DNA from: Bacteroidota bacterium
Lineage (GTDB): Bacteria; Bacteroidota; Bacteroidia; Chitinophagales; Saprospiraceae
Assembly: GCA_030147525.1 (NCBI GenBank)
Contig: JASBVF010000013.1
Location: forward strand, 1 to 40,435
Reading direction: 5' to 3'
DNA length: 40,435 nt
Part shown: positions 1 through 8,693 of the stretch, piece by piece
Layout of the letters: the number at the start of each line of letters is the position of its first letter
Position numbering within the stretch: the first letter of the stretch is position 1
Made by a program: the position numbers and the translations under genes
The notes under the pieces: model-generated
What the model saw: only the letters and a program-made list of their open reading frames with translations
Told to the model about the DNA's origin: nothing
Database searches by the model: none

Positions 1-36
1 CTTTTTCAGAAATAGCCAGGACAATTGTCCGGGTTT

Positions 37-93
37 GCTTATCTTTAAGTGCCATTGGGTGCTTAGATTTTGGTTCGCACTTAAAAGATAAGC
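37..93. repeat. Imperfect inverted repeat near window edge
   Basis: Bases 37-52 and 77-93 are reverse complements apart from one extra A/T in the right arm, giving a ~16-bp stem around a 24-base loop. CATTGG (53-58) and CCAATG (98-103) are also complementary but interleave with the main stem. A perfect 12-bp palindrome, GGACAATTGTCC, sits just before at 19-30. No gene is visible in 1-194. The cluster could be a degenerate relative of the other palindromic elements in the window or a terminator for a gene outside it. Confidence 0.5.
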
Positions 94-145
94 ATTTCCA
101 ATGGCTTTTTTATTCAGCTACGCAATCCGTTACAATCAGGAGAAA

Positions 146-175
146 GCAGGAATATGGCTTGCGCCATATTCCTGC
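146..175 (-). terminator. Hairpin terminator of the beta-helix gene
   Basis: A perfect 13-bp stem (146-158 with 163-175) closes a 4-base loop. It starts 19 bases past the stop codon of the minus-strand gene at 195-1715. On the minus strand the stem is followed by TTTCTCC, a weak U-tract, so it is a plausible but not classic intrinsic terminator. Confidence 0.6.
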
Positions 176-194
176 CATCCATGAATCAAAAAAC

Positions 195-1715
195 CTACTT
201 AATGTTGGTAAAAATCTTAGTTGCGGATGTTGATGAAGTACGCAGTGTCAGGTAATAGATACCAGCCGGCATTTCATCAAATATCAGGTAAACCGTCTCA
301 ATACCCTGGCGGCTGGCCCTGATTATGTTGTCTTCAATATTGGCCTTTCTGAAAATTCCTTTTCTCAAGGAGTAGCCCTGCGTCATGTCGTGCATGACGT
401 TATTTTTCGAAACGATATTGATATCCTGCACCTGAATACCTGTGTAGCAATGGGAGAAAGTCGGATTCGCTTCGTTCAACCCTTTCCCGGCCTGTGTCAG
501 CGTCGTGCTCGGACCGCTCATGCTGATACCGGCAGAGGTGCAATATTCAAAATAATCCCTGTCGGAAACTACGTTACTCCGCAAGCCGTAAATCCCCCAG
601 GTAAGATTGCTGAATGTATTTTCAGCTGATTGAAGCGGGGTAAACATCTGGTTGGCCTGTACGCCGGTGATCATAACCGGCCCCGGAAACTGGCTGTCCG
701 TTTCAAAAGTAGAGGTTCTTACGCTGAGATCAATGTAATTAAAACCTGAAGTAGCGGTTGGAACTAAAATACCTGTGCCGTTATTACGGAGCAAGGCGTC
801 TTTTACGAAGACTTTAGAGCCATCGTGAGCAATGATCCCGTTCTCCGCTCCCTGGATAATTACCTTGTCTGAAGATTGATCAGTGGAACCATCTACAATC
901 AGTTTGCCTCCATCGAGGACTTCAATTCCCGTCCAGACATCCGCACATCCCTGTACGATGGTCCGGTCGGTAAATTTTAGTTCCACGCCGTCTTCCACCT
1001 GAATCAGGGCATCTGCAGCCATGTAGATTTTATAATTGTCGTCAAAATCGAAGTTGACGTTGGCGTACAGCGTTCCATGAATCACCACGTCGGATATCGG
1101 CAGCAGGTTGTTTATCTCATCCGAGAGGTCTGTTTCTGATGAGGACGAAGTGCCGATTTCCAGAAAAGTATCGTCCGGTATCAGGTTAGCGCCAAACTTG
1201 ACGCCTGTATCGTCATTCGGGATGAACCCCCGGTAATAAATCTCAGCGGGACTTATGGTTTCCAGGTACCCGATTTGAACCAATGTGGCATAGATTGCAG
1301 TCGTCCCCCCATTTTCAATGGAAGGAATTGTAATATTTTCCATACGCCAGATTATGTAATCTTCTCCACCAATTACTTCAACCCCCGTTTGTTTAACAAA
1401 GCCGGGGTTTTCATGAAAGGACAGGCCATCGTTATCTATGATGTATAGCTCCAAGACAGCTCCGGTCAAGGGAACTTCATCATATTCTTCCAGGGCCTGT
1501 ATCCAGTCAAATGTCAATTTAATAGGTGTACAATTTTCAATCGGAGAAGTTGTACTCAATCCAAGCTCAATATCCCATCCAGTTTGGGCAAGGGCATGGT
1601 TAAAAGTTATCAATTGCAAAAAGAAGATCGTGAAAAAAATCAGACACTTCGAAGATCGCTTGCTAAGTGTGTGTCCAAACTCCACCAAATTTAAAAGAGA
1701 AAATAATCTTTTCAT
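195..1715 (-). CDS. Secreted beta-helix-like protein, possible internal deletion
   Basis: This is a 506-residue exported protein. Its N-terminus has a long basic stretch, a hydrophobic core at about residues 24-36 and a likely signal-peptidase site after ALAQ (about residue 44). The central part (about 205-470) has short repeated beta-rich segments with phrases such as GIEVLDGGKLIVDG and ENGIIAHDGSKVFV, as in right-handed parallel beta-helix surface proteins. The last ~30 residues (MPAGIYYLTLRTSS...KIFTNIK) match the end of a type IX secretion type A sorting domain. The expected start of that domain (a YPNP-like motif and the first strands) is absent, and beta-helix sequence runs straight into the tail. 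An in-frame internal deletion of a longer ancestor is therefore likely, but this is inference. No enzymatic residues are recognised. A perfect hairpin follows the stop. Confidence 0.75.
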   Translation of the reverse strand: MKRLFSLLNLVEFGHTLSKRSSKCLIFFTIFFLQLITFNHALAQTGWDIELGLSTTSPIENCTPIKLTFDWIQALEEYDEVPLTGAVLELYIIDNDGLSFHENPGFVKQTGVEVIGGEDYIIWRMENITIPSIENGGTTAIYATLVQIGYLETISPAEIYYRGFIPNDDTGVKFGANLIPDDTFLEIGTSSSSETDLSDEINNLLPISDVVIHGTLYANVNFDFDDNYKIYMAADALIQVEDGVELKFTDRTIVQGCADVWTGIEVLDGGKLIVDGSTDQSSDKVIIQGAENGIIAHDGSKVFVKDALLRNNGTGILVPTATSGFNYIDLSVRTSTFETDSQFPGPVMITGVQANQMFTPLQSAENTFSNLTWGIYGLRSNVVSDRDYFEYCTSAGISMSGPSTTLTQAGKGLNEANPTFSHCYTGIQVQDINIVSKNNVMHDMTQGYSLRKGIFRKANIEDNIIRASRQGIETVYLIFDEMPAGIYYLTLRTSSTSATKIFTNIK

Positions 1716-2190
1716 GTCAAAAAGATTTGAGGTTTAAAAATTGGGGAAGAAAAAATCGTCAGTCACAAAATCGGGAAAGTCATTCAATACAGGAAGGGAA
1801 AAGGTCGTCTCGGGTCGTCGCCGGTTTTCGTGTAGGTAAGGGTCAGCGTGTTTCGTCATCAGGTTCATCAGGTAGTCATTTGGTACGTGTGTGTGATAGC
1901 TATCGGTTGGACAAGGATAAATTGAAAAAGCGTCCGAAACAACCAGTTCCGGGTGAATTATGAAGATTTGCAAGCTGTGTTACGTAACAGTTTGTTATTT
2001 TTTTGAAGGTAAAACAAGGACGAGGCAGGTCCACCAGGATTTTGTAACAACATGAATTTTTCAGAGGCTGTCTCATTTGAACAGCGTTGCTGCAGGTCCA
2101 AAATCAAGACTTGCTATTGTGTTAAGCACGTTTCACGTAAAATGCATGATATTGAACTAATGAGACAGCCCCTGACGATCATGGATTCCA
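1716..2190. other. 475-bp intergenic region with palindrome and IR element
   Basis: No convincing gene lies here. Two short overlapping reading frames (1667-1963 plus, 1734-1973 minus) show no family resemblance or signal peptide. The perfect 12-bp palindrome TGTTACGTAACA at 1978-1989 lies upstream of the minus-strand beta-helix gene and could be an operator. The 2061-2175 segment is an inverted-repeat-bounded element described separately. Confidence 0.5.
2061..2175. mobile_element. MITE-like element with 17-bp terminal inverted repeats
   Basis: Bases 2061-2077 and 2159-2175 are inverted repeats matching at 16 of 17 positions, with core GGCTGTCTCATT / AATGAGACAGCC. The 81-bp interior has no coding capacity. 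The GGCTGTCTCA core resembles the ends of some insertion sequences (IS1182- or IS5-like, from memory), so this may be a non-autonomous miniature element or IS remnant. No target-site duplication is evident. It lies 15 bp from the OmpA stop codon; its large loop makes a simple terminator unlikely. Confidence 0.55.
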
Positions 2191-4056
2191 TCACTTAATG
2201 TACATATTAAACTCCACCCGCCGGTTTTTCTCTCTTCCTTCGGCGGTTGAATTATCACCCACCGGTTTTGATGCTCCGTAGCCTTTGTATTGCATCCGCA
2301 ACGGAGGTACTCCTCTCGCCAGCAGGTATTCGTAGCAGGACTGCGCCCGCTCTTCCGACAGCAGTTGATTGGCTGCGCCATCTCCGACATTATCTGTGTG
2401 CCCGTCGATGGTCAGGTGGTATCTTGGATAACGGGACATGATATCGGCCACTTTGTCGAGCGTGGTGAAAGATTGCGCCTTGAGCGTCGCTTTACCAGTC
2501 TCGAACTGGACGTTTTTTGCTGCAAAAGCAAGAAACTCCTTGTCTTCCTTTGCAATGTCGGGGCAGCCCTGGTTCGTTCCTTTTTCACCGGGGCACTTGT
2601 CGAGGTGGTCAGGTGTGCCGTCGCCGTCTTCATCGGGGCAGCCGCTGGCAGTGACAAGACCTGCTTCATTCGGGCACAAATCTTTGTGATTCGGAACGCC
2701 GTCGCCGTCAAAGTCTGGGCAGCCTTCTGTTGCGGCAGTACCTTTTTCTTTCGGGCACTTATCGTCCCGGTCAGCCACACCGTCGCCATCCGTGTCGATG
2801 AAAGGGCAGCCCTGGTGTTCGGCCTTGCCGGGTTCGTTGGGGCAGGCATCGTCCTTGTCGGCCACGCCGTCGCCATCAGCATCCGGGCAACCTTTGGCGG
2901 AAGCCTTCCCGGCAACTCTTGGGCATGCGTCATCTTTGTCAGCGATACCGTCACCGTCAGAATCCGGGCAGCCTTTTAACGCAATAAAACCTGCCTGATC
3001 CGGGCATTCATCATCCTCGTCTAAAATGCCGTCCTTGTCCGTGTCTTTCGCCGGGCAGCCATTGCGTGCAATTGGACCTGCCTCATCGGGGCAGCGGTCG
3101 TCCTTGTCAGCAATGCCGTCACCGTCACGGTCGGGGCAACCCAGCAAGACAATCAAACCAGGCACATCCGGGCATTCGTCTTTTGAATCCACCACGCCGT
3201 CGCCATCCGTGTCAGCGTTGATGACAGTGGGTTTTTCCGGTTCTTTGGGTTTGGGCGGACAGCCGTTCAATTCAGCCGTGCCGGCCTGATCGGGGCACTG
3301 GTCCTGATCGTCGGGCACGCCGTCACCGTCACGGTCGTCATCAGTGGGGCAGCCGTAGTTGCTGGCCGGGCCTTTTACCGTGGGGCAATCGTCTTCGCCG
3401 TTTGGCACGCCGTCGTCGTCAGTGTCGGGGCAGCCGTTGGCAGCGAGGGTACCTGCCTCGTCAGGGCAGTTGTCCTGCGCATCGGGCAGGCCGTCGCCGT
3501 CGGTATCAATCGGTTCTGGCGGACGTGGGGCAGGTTTTAATTTAAAATGCCAGCCAATACCCAGCTGGATGTTATCTCTTTGATCTTCGAATGACTTACG
3601 GTATTCGCCCTGGAAGGTAAGGAAGGAGCTTTCCCCCAAACGATAGTTAAATCCAAGACCGACGGGCACCTGTGGGTTGTTATCTTCAAACGCCTCCGAG
3701 ACGATGCCGATTCCGGCAAAAAGATAGGGCCGGAATATGCTTTCAGGTTTGGAAAAAAGATACTGCCCGGTAAAATCCAGGCTCACGATGGTCGTCTTGT
3801 TTTCATCGCCGTCGATGTTGACCACCCCCACTTTCAACGGCACTCCAAAGACCATGTTCTGGTCAATGCTGCGGAGGTAAGCCAATTCAAGACCGTTGCC
3901 GAGCTTGAAGCCGTCGACGGAGTTAGGTGTGTTGTAGTCGATGAAAAGGACTTTGGCGGAAATGCCGTGAAGCGTTGTCATGTCATCCTGCGAATACAGC
4001 AGGCCTGATTGGAGAAGACACAGCGCAAGGGCCATGCACAGAAAAAGTTTTTTCAT
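2191..4056 (-). CDS. OmpA-family outer membrane protein with TSP3 repeats
   Basis: This 621-residue protein links the outer membrane to peptidoglycan. A signal peptide (about 1-22, ending LLYSQ) is followed by a beta-barrel-like region (about 25-175) and a proline-rich hinge (KPAPRPPEP). Eleven thrombospondin type-3-like repeats (about 183-505) follow, most with DxDGDGxxDxxDxCP...GCP. Their Asp residues are expected to bind calcium and each repeat carries two cysteines. The C-terminal ~110 residues are an OmpA peptidoglycan-binding domain: VQFETGKATL, then GHTDNVG, LSEERAQ and a final NRRVEF. The third and fourth repeats are separated by a Pro/Lys-rich insert (PPKPKEPEKP). The gene appears monocistronic. 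The architecture is common in Bacteroidota, and the function as a structural porin-like anchor is inferred from family. Confidence 0.93.
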   Translation of the reverse strand: MKKLFLCMALALCLLQSGLLYSQDDMTTLHGISAKVLFIDYNTPNSVDGFKLGNGLELAYLRSIDQNMVFGVPLKVGVVNIDGDENKTTIVSLDFTGQYLFSKPESIFRPYLFAGIGIVSEAFEDNNPQVPVGLGFNYRLGESSFLTFQGEYRKSFEDQRDNIQLGIGWHFKLKPAPRPPEPIDTDGDGLPDAQDNCPDEAGTLAANGCPDTDDDGVPNGEDDCPTVKGPASNYGCPTDDDRDGDGVPDDQDQCPDQAGTAELNGCPPKPKEPEKPTVINADTDGDGVVDSKDECPDVPGLIVLLGCPDRDGDGIADKDDRCPDEAGPIARNGCPAKDTDKDGILDEDDECPDQAGFIALKGCPDSDGDGIADKDDACPRVAGKASAKGCPDADGDGVADKDDACPNEPGKAEHQGCPFIDTDGDGVADRDDKCPKEKGTAATEGCPDFDGDGVPNHKDLCPNEAGLVTASGCPDEDGDGTPDHLDKCPGEKGTNQGCPDIAKEDKEFLAFAAKNVQFETGKATLKAQSFTTLDKVADIMSRYPRYHLTIDGHTDNVGDGAANQLLSEERAQSCYEYLLARGVPPLRMQYKGYGASKPVGDNSTAEGREKNRRVEFNMYIK

Positions 4057-4236
4057 AAAACTGTTCAGTTTTGGGACGTATAATTAGTAAATCGGTTTGT
4101 CGAACAGGAAAGAGGAGTTTTTACCCATCCAAACTACGTGATATAAAAGATTGGGTTTCAAAATTTTACCCCTAAAGCAAAAAATCCCTTCCGGTTTGAT
4201 GCCAAAGGTACTTCAAATTTCAAATAGCTAAAAAAA

Positions 4237-4460
4237 CATGAGTCATCCCAAATTTTGAAGTTGGGTTTAAAGCTAAAATAGCCCCGGAGGGGCGGCTATG
4301 TTTGTAGAAAAATAGCCTAATTATAAAAAATGGTGCCCCAGCGGGGCGGCAGTCGATAGATAACCGCCCCGCTGGGGCTCCATTTTTAGATAAAATTAAT
4401 GCTACAAACATGATCGCCCCTCTGGGGCTAAAATTTTATCAAAATTCGGGATGACTCATG
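4237..4460. repeat. 224-bp nested palindromic element
   Basis: Between the OmpA gene and the TonB receptor (426-bp gap 4057-4482), bases 4237-4258 and 4439-4460 are inverted repeats matching at 21 of 22 positions. Inside are further complementary pairs: the AGCCCC..GGGGCG / ATGTTTGTAG segments (about 4270-4303 with 4402-4433), and a central hairpin around GCCCCAGCGGGGCGG (about 4327-4350 with 4363-4386) that is near perfect over 24 bp. The whole element reads as a three-tier palindrome. It codes for nothing convincing. The rest of the gap shows no clear feature. Confidence 0.8.
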
Positions 4461-4482
4461 TTCATAGAACTTTTCAAAAAAT

Positions 4483-7410
4483 TTAATTCAACGTAAACGC
4501 CACCCGTGCGAACAGGTACCGTCCGTTCAGACTCCACTGCGGAGACCGGCGGGAGTAGATGAACCGTCCGCTCGACTGAAACGTTGCGTCCGCTTCGTCC
4601 GGATAAACATCCAGCAGGTTATTGGCGCCGATGGTGAGTGCTAAATCCGGGGTAAATTGGTAGCCCAGACTCAGGTCGGTGATGACTTTGCCGCTGTACG
4701 TGTAATCGACCGAAGGATCGAGGGCTGAGATGTTGGTTGCCTCGGTTGTTTCACCAAAATAGGTATTGCGAAGATAGATGTTCAGCTTGTTCAGATCGAG
4801 TGAATGGCTGAGCGTAATCTTCGTACGTGGCACGGCTTCTTCCAGGTAAATGCGGCTTTCTTCATTAAAATAGGTGCTTACCAGCCCTTTCCTTTCCAGC
4901 AGTTCAGACGCCTGCACTTCGCCATCCTGTTCTGTTTTGGCAAACGTGGCTGCCAGGTTGTTGGTCAGGCTGCCTGCACCGAGCATGGTCCGATGTGAAA
5001 CCACGACATCGAGCCCCCGTGATTTGGTATCGATGGCGTTGGCAAAAAATGCTGCCGCATCGGCCTGCGCCTGATTGAAGATGGACTGAAGTTCAGGATC
5101 GCTGCCGGGAGAGAATTGGCCGGTCAGCACGATCCGGTCGTCGATATTGATCAGGTAGCCATCAATCGTGATGCGAAGCCCCGCTTGCGGCGCCTTGATG
5201 GTCAGGCCGGCGCTGAAGTTCTGAGAAGTCTCCTCTTTCAGCGTTGGAATACCCAACAGGCGGGCTGCCCGGCTTTGGTTGTTGAAAATTCCAACTTCCT
5301 GCGCCACCGTCTGATTGTTGATGGTGGTGAAAATGGTGGACGTACGGCTGAAATAAATCTGATGCAGCGAAGGCGCCCGGAAGCCCGTGCTATGGGCAGC
5401 CCGCAGCGCAACACCGTCGGTAATTTTATAGCGCCCGGCGAGTTTGTAGTTAAACGTCGAGCCGAAATCTGAATAATTTTCAAAACGCACCGCACCACTC
5501 AGCAGCAACGCTTCCGTCAGGTCCCATTCCGTATCAAAGTAACCGGCGACGCTGGAGCGGTTGGCGTTGATTTCATTGGAAGGCAGAAAACCGGCGAAAC
5601 ACTGCGCACCCGAAGGCCGGGAGCGGTCGAAGAAATCCCTGGGCATTTCATCCGCCGGCGTTGTACTGCTCACGAGATCGAGGAAAACATCGTAGTTGCC
5701 CCACGAAAATTCAGTACCGGGTATCACCTCGTAATTTTCAAACCGATACTCAGCACCGAAAGCCACATTCACGCCTTTGATACCGCCGCCTTCAAAATAT
5801 TGAGCAATGTCAAGGTTGCCCGTATTTTGCCGGAACACATGCCCACCTGCGTCAAAAATCAGGGGGGAGGCATTCTGCATGGTGGCATTGTGCGTCTGGG
5901 TAATCTGATAAAGAAATTCATTGGAGCCGTAGGTATTGCTGAGGTCCACGCTCCATCCGTTAACCTGACCACGGATGCCCGTAGCCAGCGATTTATCCGT
6001 AATCTGAGAGTTGATCAGCGGCAAAAATCCGTTGATGTAAGCCGGCGTGTAGGTCCGGTTCTGATTGGGCAGACGGTAAAAACAACCGGACTCTCCTTCC
6101 CGGTAACCGATGCCGCCGAAGCTGTACAGCTCCAGGTTGTCGCCCATAGGCAGGGAAAAATTAGCCATCATTTGACCGCCCCGGAGCGCCGACTGACCGA
6201 CCCGCATGTTGTAATCACTGCGCTGCTGGCCTCTTGTCTGGAGCTCCGCTTCCGTGGTGTTAATATTGAGCAAATCCTGTAACGCCGCAATGTCCGGCGC
6301 ATTGGCAATCTGGCTTTTCAGGTCAGAAGAAAAATGCGACACTTGCTGCCCGAAGTTCTTAAGGTCAGCCAGAGAGAGGTTGCTCAGGTCAGCGCCATTT
6401 CTGGCAGCCACCCATTCCACGGAATTGTAACCATTAAAAATCGAGCCTTCAAACTCCTGCATCCGGTTGGTCCAGTCCCGGTAGTTAAATGAGCCGGTGA
6501 GATTGATAAAACCGCCCTGGTTGCCCACAGGCAGACCGTAGTTAGCGCCGATGACCACCTCGCCGCCGTCCACATCTTTCTGAGGGCTGGCGTTTTTGGT
6601 GAAATTAGCACCCGTATTCACAGTGAAACGCAATTGGTTTACATCGCTGCGCAATTTCAGGTTGATCACCCCGGCGATGGCATCCGAGCCGTACTGGGCC
6701 GCCGCACCGTCTCTGAGCACCTCAATCCCCTCGATGGCGGAGGCCGGAATAGCGTTCAAGTCTGTACCGACATTACCACGCCCGAACGTACCGTTGACGT
6801 TGACGAGTGAAGAAGTATGCCTCCGCTTTCCGTTGATCAGCACCAGCACCTGGTCAGGGCCGAGGCCCCGCAGCGAAGCCGGGTCGATATGGTCAGTACC
6901 ATCGGAGATCGTTTGCGTGTTTGATGAAAAAGAGGGGGCAGCATAGTGCATAATCTGATTGAGGCTCGTCTGTGGCGCCGCACCCGTCAGTTTGTCCACA
7001 TTGATGACATCCACAGGAACGGGCGAATCAGTATTTGTCCGGTTGGAAGCCCGGGTGCCGGTAACGACAATTTCATCTACAAAAACACCCTCGGCAAGTA
7101 AAAAATTGAGCGTTGCCGTACCGCCCGCCGTCACCGTCACGAAAGTCGACTGGGTATTGTAGCCCACAAAACTGGCCTCCACTTCGTGATTGCCTGCAGG
7201 CACCTTAATTGAGTAACTACCATCCACATCGGTGACGGTTCCCTGATTAATCCCTTTTACCAGGACCGTAGCCCCAATGAGGGTTCCTTTGGCGTCGGAG
7301 ACAACACCGCTGATAGTTCCATCCTGAGCCATTGCTGCAAGACATAGGCATGACATCACCATTGTAAAAAGATGATGTTTCCATGAGTTGAGTTTCCTGT
7401 TCATAAACAA
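4483..7410 (-). CDS. TonB-dependent receptor with CarboxypepD_reg-like domain
   Basis: This 975-residue outer-membrane transporter starts with a signal peptide (ends AMAQD, about residue 29). A carboxypeptidase-regulatory-like beta-sandwich (about 30-110: GTISGVVSDAKGTLIGATVLVKG...TVTDVDGSYSI) is followed by a TonB-box-like VDEIVVTGTR and a plug domain with LRGLGPDQVLVLINGKRRH and IEVLRDGAAAQYGSDAIAGVINL (about 175-255). A long beta-barrel ends in an aromatic/hydrophobic strand (LFARVAFTLN). No SusD-like partner lies next to it, so it is probably not a classic polysaccharide-utilisation SusC. The substrate (iron chelate, vitamin, peptide) cannot be read from sequence. A start two codons downstream (Met3) is equally plausible. 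Confidence 0.93.
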   Translation of the reverse strand: MFMNRKLNSWKHHLFTMVMSCLCLAAMAQDGTISGVVSDAKGTLIGATVLVKGINQGTVTDVDGSYSIKVPAGNHEVEASFVGYNTQSTFVTVTAGGTATLNFLLAEGVFVDEIVVTGTRASNRTNTDSPVPVDVINVDKLTGAAPQTSLNQIMHYAAPSFSSNTQTISDGTDHIDPASLRGLGPDQVLVLINGKRRHTSSLVNVNGTFGRGNVGTDLNAIPASAIEGIEVLRDGAAAQYGSDAIAGVINLKLRSDVNQLRFTVNTGANFTKNASPQKDVDGGEVVIGANYGLPVGNQGGFINLTGSFNYRDWTNRMQEFEGSIFNGYNSVEWVAARNGADLSNLSLADLKNFGQQVSHFSSDLKSQIANAPDIAALQDLLNINTTEAELQTRGQQRSDYNMRVGQSALRGGQMMANFSLPMGDNLELYSFGGIGYREGESGCFYRLPNQNRTYTPAYINGFLPLINSQITDKSLATGIRGQVNGWSVDLSNTYGSNEFLYQITQTHNATMQNASPLIFDAGGHVFRQNTGNLDIAQYFEGGGIKGVNVAFGAEYRFENYEVIPGTEFSWGNYDVFLDLVSSTTPADEMPRDFFDRSRPSGAQCFAGFLPSNEINANRSSVAGYFDTEWDLTEALLLSGAVRFENYSDFGSTFNYKLAGRYKITDGVALRAAHSTGFRAPSLHQIYFSRTSTIFTTINNQTVAQEVGIFNNQSRAARLLGIPTLKEETSQNFSAGLTIKAPQAGLRITIDGYLINIDDRIVLTGQFSPGSDPELQSIFNQAQADAAAFFANAIDTKSRGLDVVVSHRTMLGAGSLTNNLAATFAKTEQDGEVQASELLERKGLVSTYFNEESRIYLEEAVPRTKITLSHSLDLNKLNIYLRNTYFGETTEATNISALDPSVDYTYSGKVITDLSLGYQFTPDLALTIGANNLLDVYPDEADATFQSSGRFIYSRRSPQWSLNGRYLFARVAFTLN

Positions 7411-7575
7411 ATATTATTAGGTGAGAAAAATGATATGAGCCTTTTGGATAAGGAGCGCAGCACGGGATAATAAAAAGAAGAATCGCAATTTAATAAAATT
7501 CTGACAAAAACCTATTTTGTAAAATTATAATTCAGCCAATACACATTTTACATTCCTAATATTTCACCAAAACAA

Positions 7576-7612
7576 CAATGGCCGCTTCCATCACTGACGG
7601 AAGCGGCCATTG
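7576..7612 (-). terminator. Intrinsic-type terminator after DUF547 gene
   Basis: A perfect 14-bp GC-rich stem (7576-7589 with 7599-7612) closes a 9-base loop 19 bp past the stop of the DUF547 gene. On the minus strand it is followed by TTGTTTTGG, a moderate U-rich tract. It separates this gene from the TonB receptor downstream. Confidence 0.75.
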
Positions 7613-7631
7613 ACATGACGCCTTATAAAAA

Positions 7632-8693
7632 TCACTCATTCAGCGCCCAGTCATATTCCCGGAATTTCACCTTTGCATTTGCATTGATTTTGGTGCTGGA
7701 ATACTTGTTCAGGTAATCGATCAGGTTGCCAAAGTCGCTGGCGTACCAATCGAAAATTTTACTCACCTCCACTTCTTTTGCGCTGATTTTGTTGAATTCA
7801 GGATTATTGATGAACGCCCTGGCCTGTTTCTCAAAATTGCTTTCCAGGTTGGCCGCCGTCCAGGCCCGGTTGAGCAAAGGTGGGCAGGATTTGGCAGCGC
7901 AGTTTACGGCGAAGTGGATGCGGGGATCCTTGAATTGCGGGCGCAGGATGTCGTTTTCGATGTTATTCAACGAGTAAGTTTTACCGCCGATGTTGATCCA
8001 TTTGCGGTCCCACACCTTGCCGTTATCCAGCTTCATGATGCTCGAAATCGGATAGTTGTCCACGATGAGCTTCACGGTAAAAGCATTATAGGCATTGATC
8101 CAGAAGGCCATTTTTTCGGCCCGAGACCAGTCGTTTTGTGGTGGATTTTTTTGTAAAATATCCAGGTAGTTCTCAAGTTTAGCCTTGTCTTTTTTAAAAC
8201 CGGAATAATTCACCTTACCTGTTTCGCTGACGTATTGCCTGAGCAATTTGTCCCAGCTTTCGTGCGACGGGGGCTGTGGAGCGGCAGGTTTTTCAGCAGC
8301 CTCCGGCGCTGTTACGGGCGCTTTTTCAGGTGTTTTTTCAGCTGGTTTTGAAACTGGCTCTGCGGGCTGCGGTGCCTCAGCGGCATTTGTATTTTGCGGA
8401 GCCGGTTGCTTTTTCGAAGCCTCTGCAGGCTGGTCGTTTTTCATAGCGACGGGCTTGGCTGACGGTTTTGGCGCCGCAGTGTTGGCGGCTGGTTTGACTG
8501 GTGAAGGCGACGGCTCCTCCCCCGTTTCCGGGGCAACCGGAGCAGTTGGCGAGGTCTCCACGGCGGCAGCAGAAGATGCTTCGACCGTCTCAGAGGATGT
8601 GCTTTCAGTTTGATTTTCAGTATTTTGAGGAGCGTTGCCGCAGGCGAAAATGGCCATTGCGGCGATTAGTAGAAGGAAAAACCGGATGTGCAT
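7632..8693 (-). CDS. DUF547 lipoprotein with Pro/Ala-rich linker
   Basis: The start is placed at 8693 because the next residues, MHIRFFLLLIAAMAIFAC, form a lipoprotein signal peptide with the lipobox Cys at residue 18; an upstream in-frame ATG at 8795 would hide it. The product is 353 residues. After Cys comes a long low-complexity segment rich in Ala, Pro, Glu and Lys (about 19-145), probably an extended spacer. A DUF547 domain follows (about 150-340) with the family motifs WINAYNAFTVKLI and IHFAVNCAAKSCPPL. DUF547 is a predicted transglutaminase/cysteine-protease-fold family, and the Cys and His in HFAVNCAAKSCP fit a catalytic pair, but activity is not established. It is divergent from gldA. 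Confidence 0.88.
   Translation of the reverse strand: MHIRFFLLLIAAMAIFACGNAPQNTENQTESTSSETVEASSAAAVETSPTAPVAPETGEEPSPSPVKPAANTAAPKPSAKPVAMKNDQPAEASKKQPAPQNTNAAEAPQPAEPVSKPAEKTPEKAPVTAPEAAEKPAAPQPPSHESWDKLLRQYVSETGKVNYSGFKKDKAKLENYLDILQKNPPQNDWSRAEKMAFWINAYNAFTVKLIVDNYPISSIMKLDNGKVWDRKWINIGGKTYSLNNIENDILRPQFKDPRIHFAVNCAAKSCPPLLNRAWTAANLESNFEKQARAFINNPEFNKISAKEVEVSKIFDWYASDFGNLIDYLNKYSSTKINANAKVKFREYDWALNE

Noticed and set aside
1734-1973. Minus-strand 79-codon frame upstream of the beta-helix gene
   Set aside because: No signal peptide, no family likeness, and it overlaps an equally unconvincing plus-strand frame (1667-1963).
2290-2979. Long plus-strand frame antisense to the OmpA gene
   Set aside because: It is created by the repetitive Asp/Gly codons of the TSP3 repeats on the other strand; the OmpA reading is unambiguous.
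4220-4411. 63-codon minus-strand frame in the 4237-4460 palindrome
   Set aside because: It is coded by the palindrome itself (PAGAP-type residues from GGGGC words); no independent support.
4483-7410. SusC-type polysaccharide-utilisation locus
   Set aside because: No SusD-like gene or glycoside hydrolase is adjacent.
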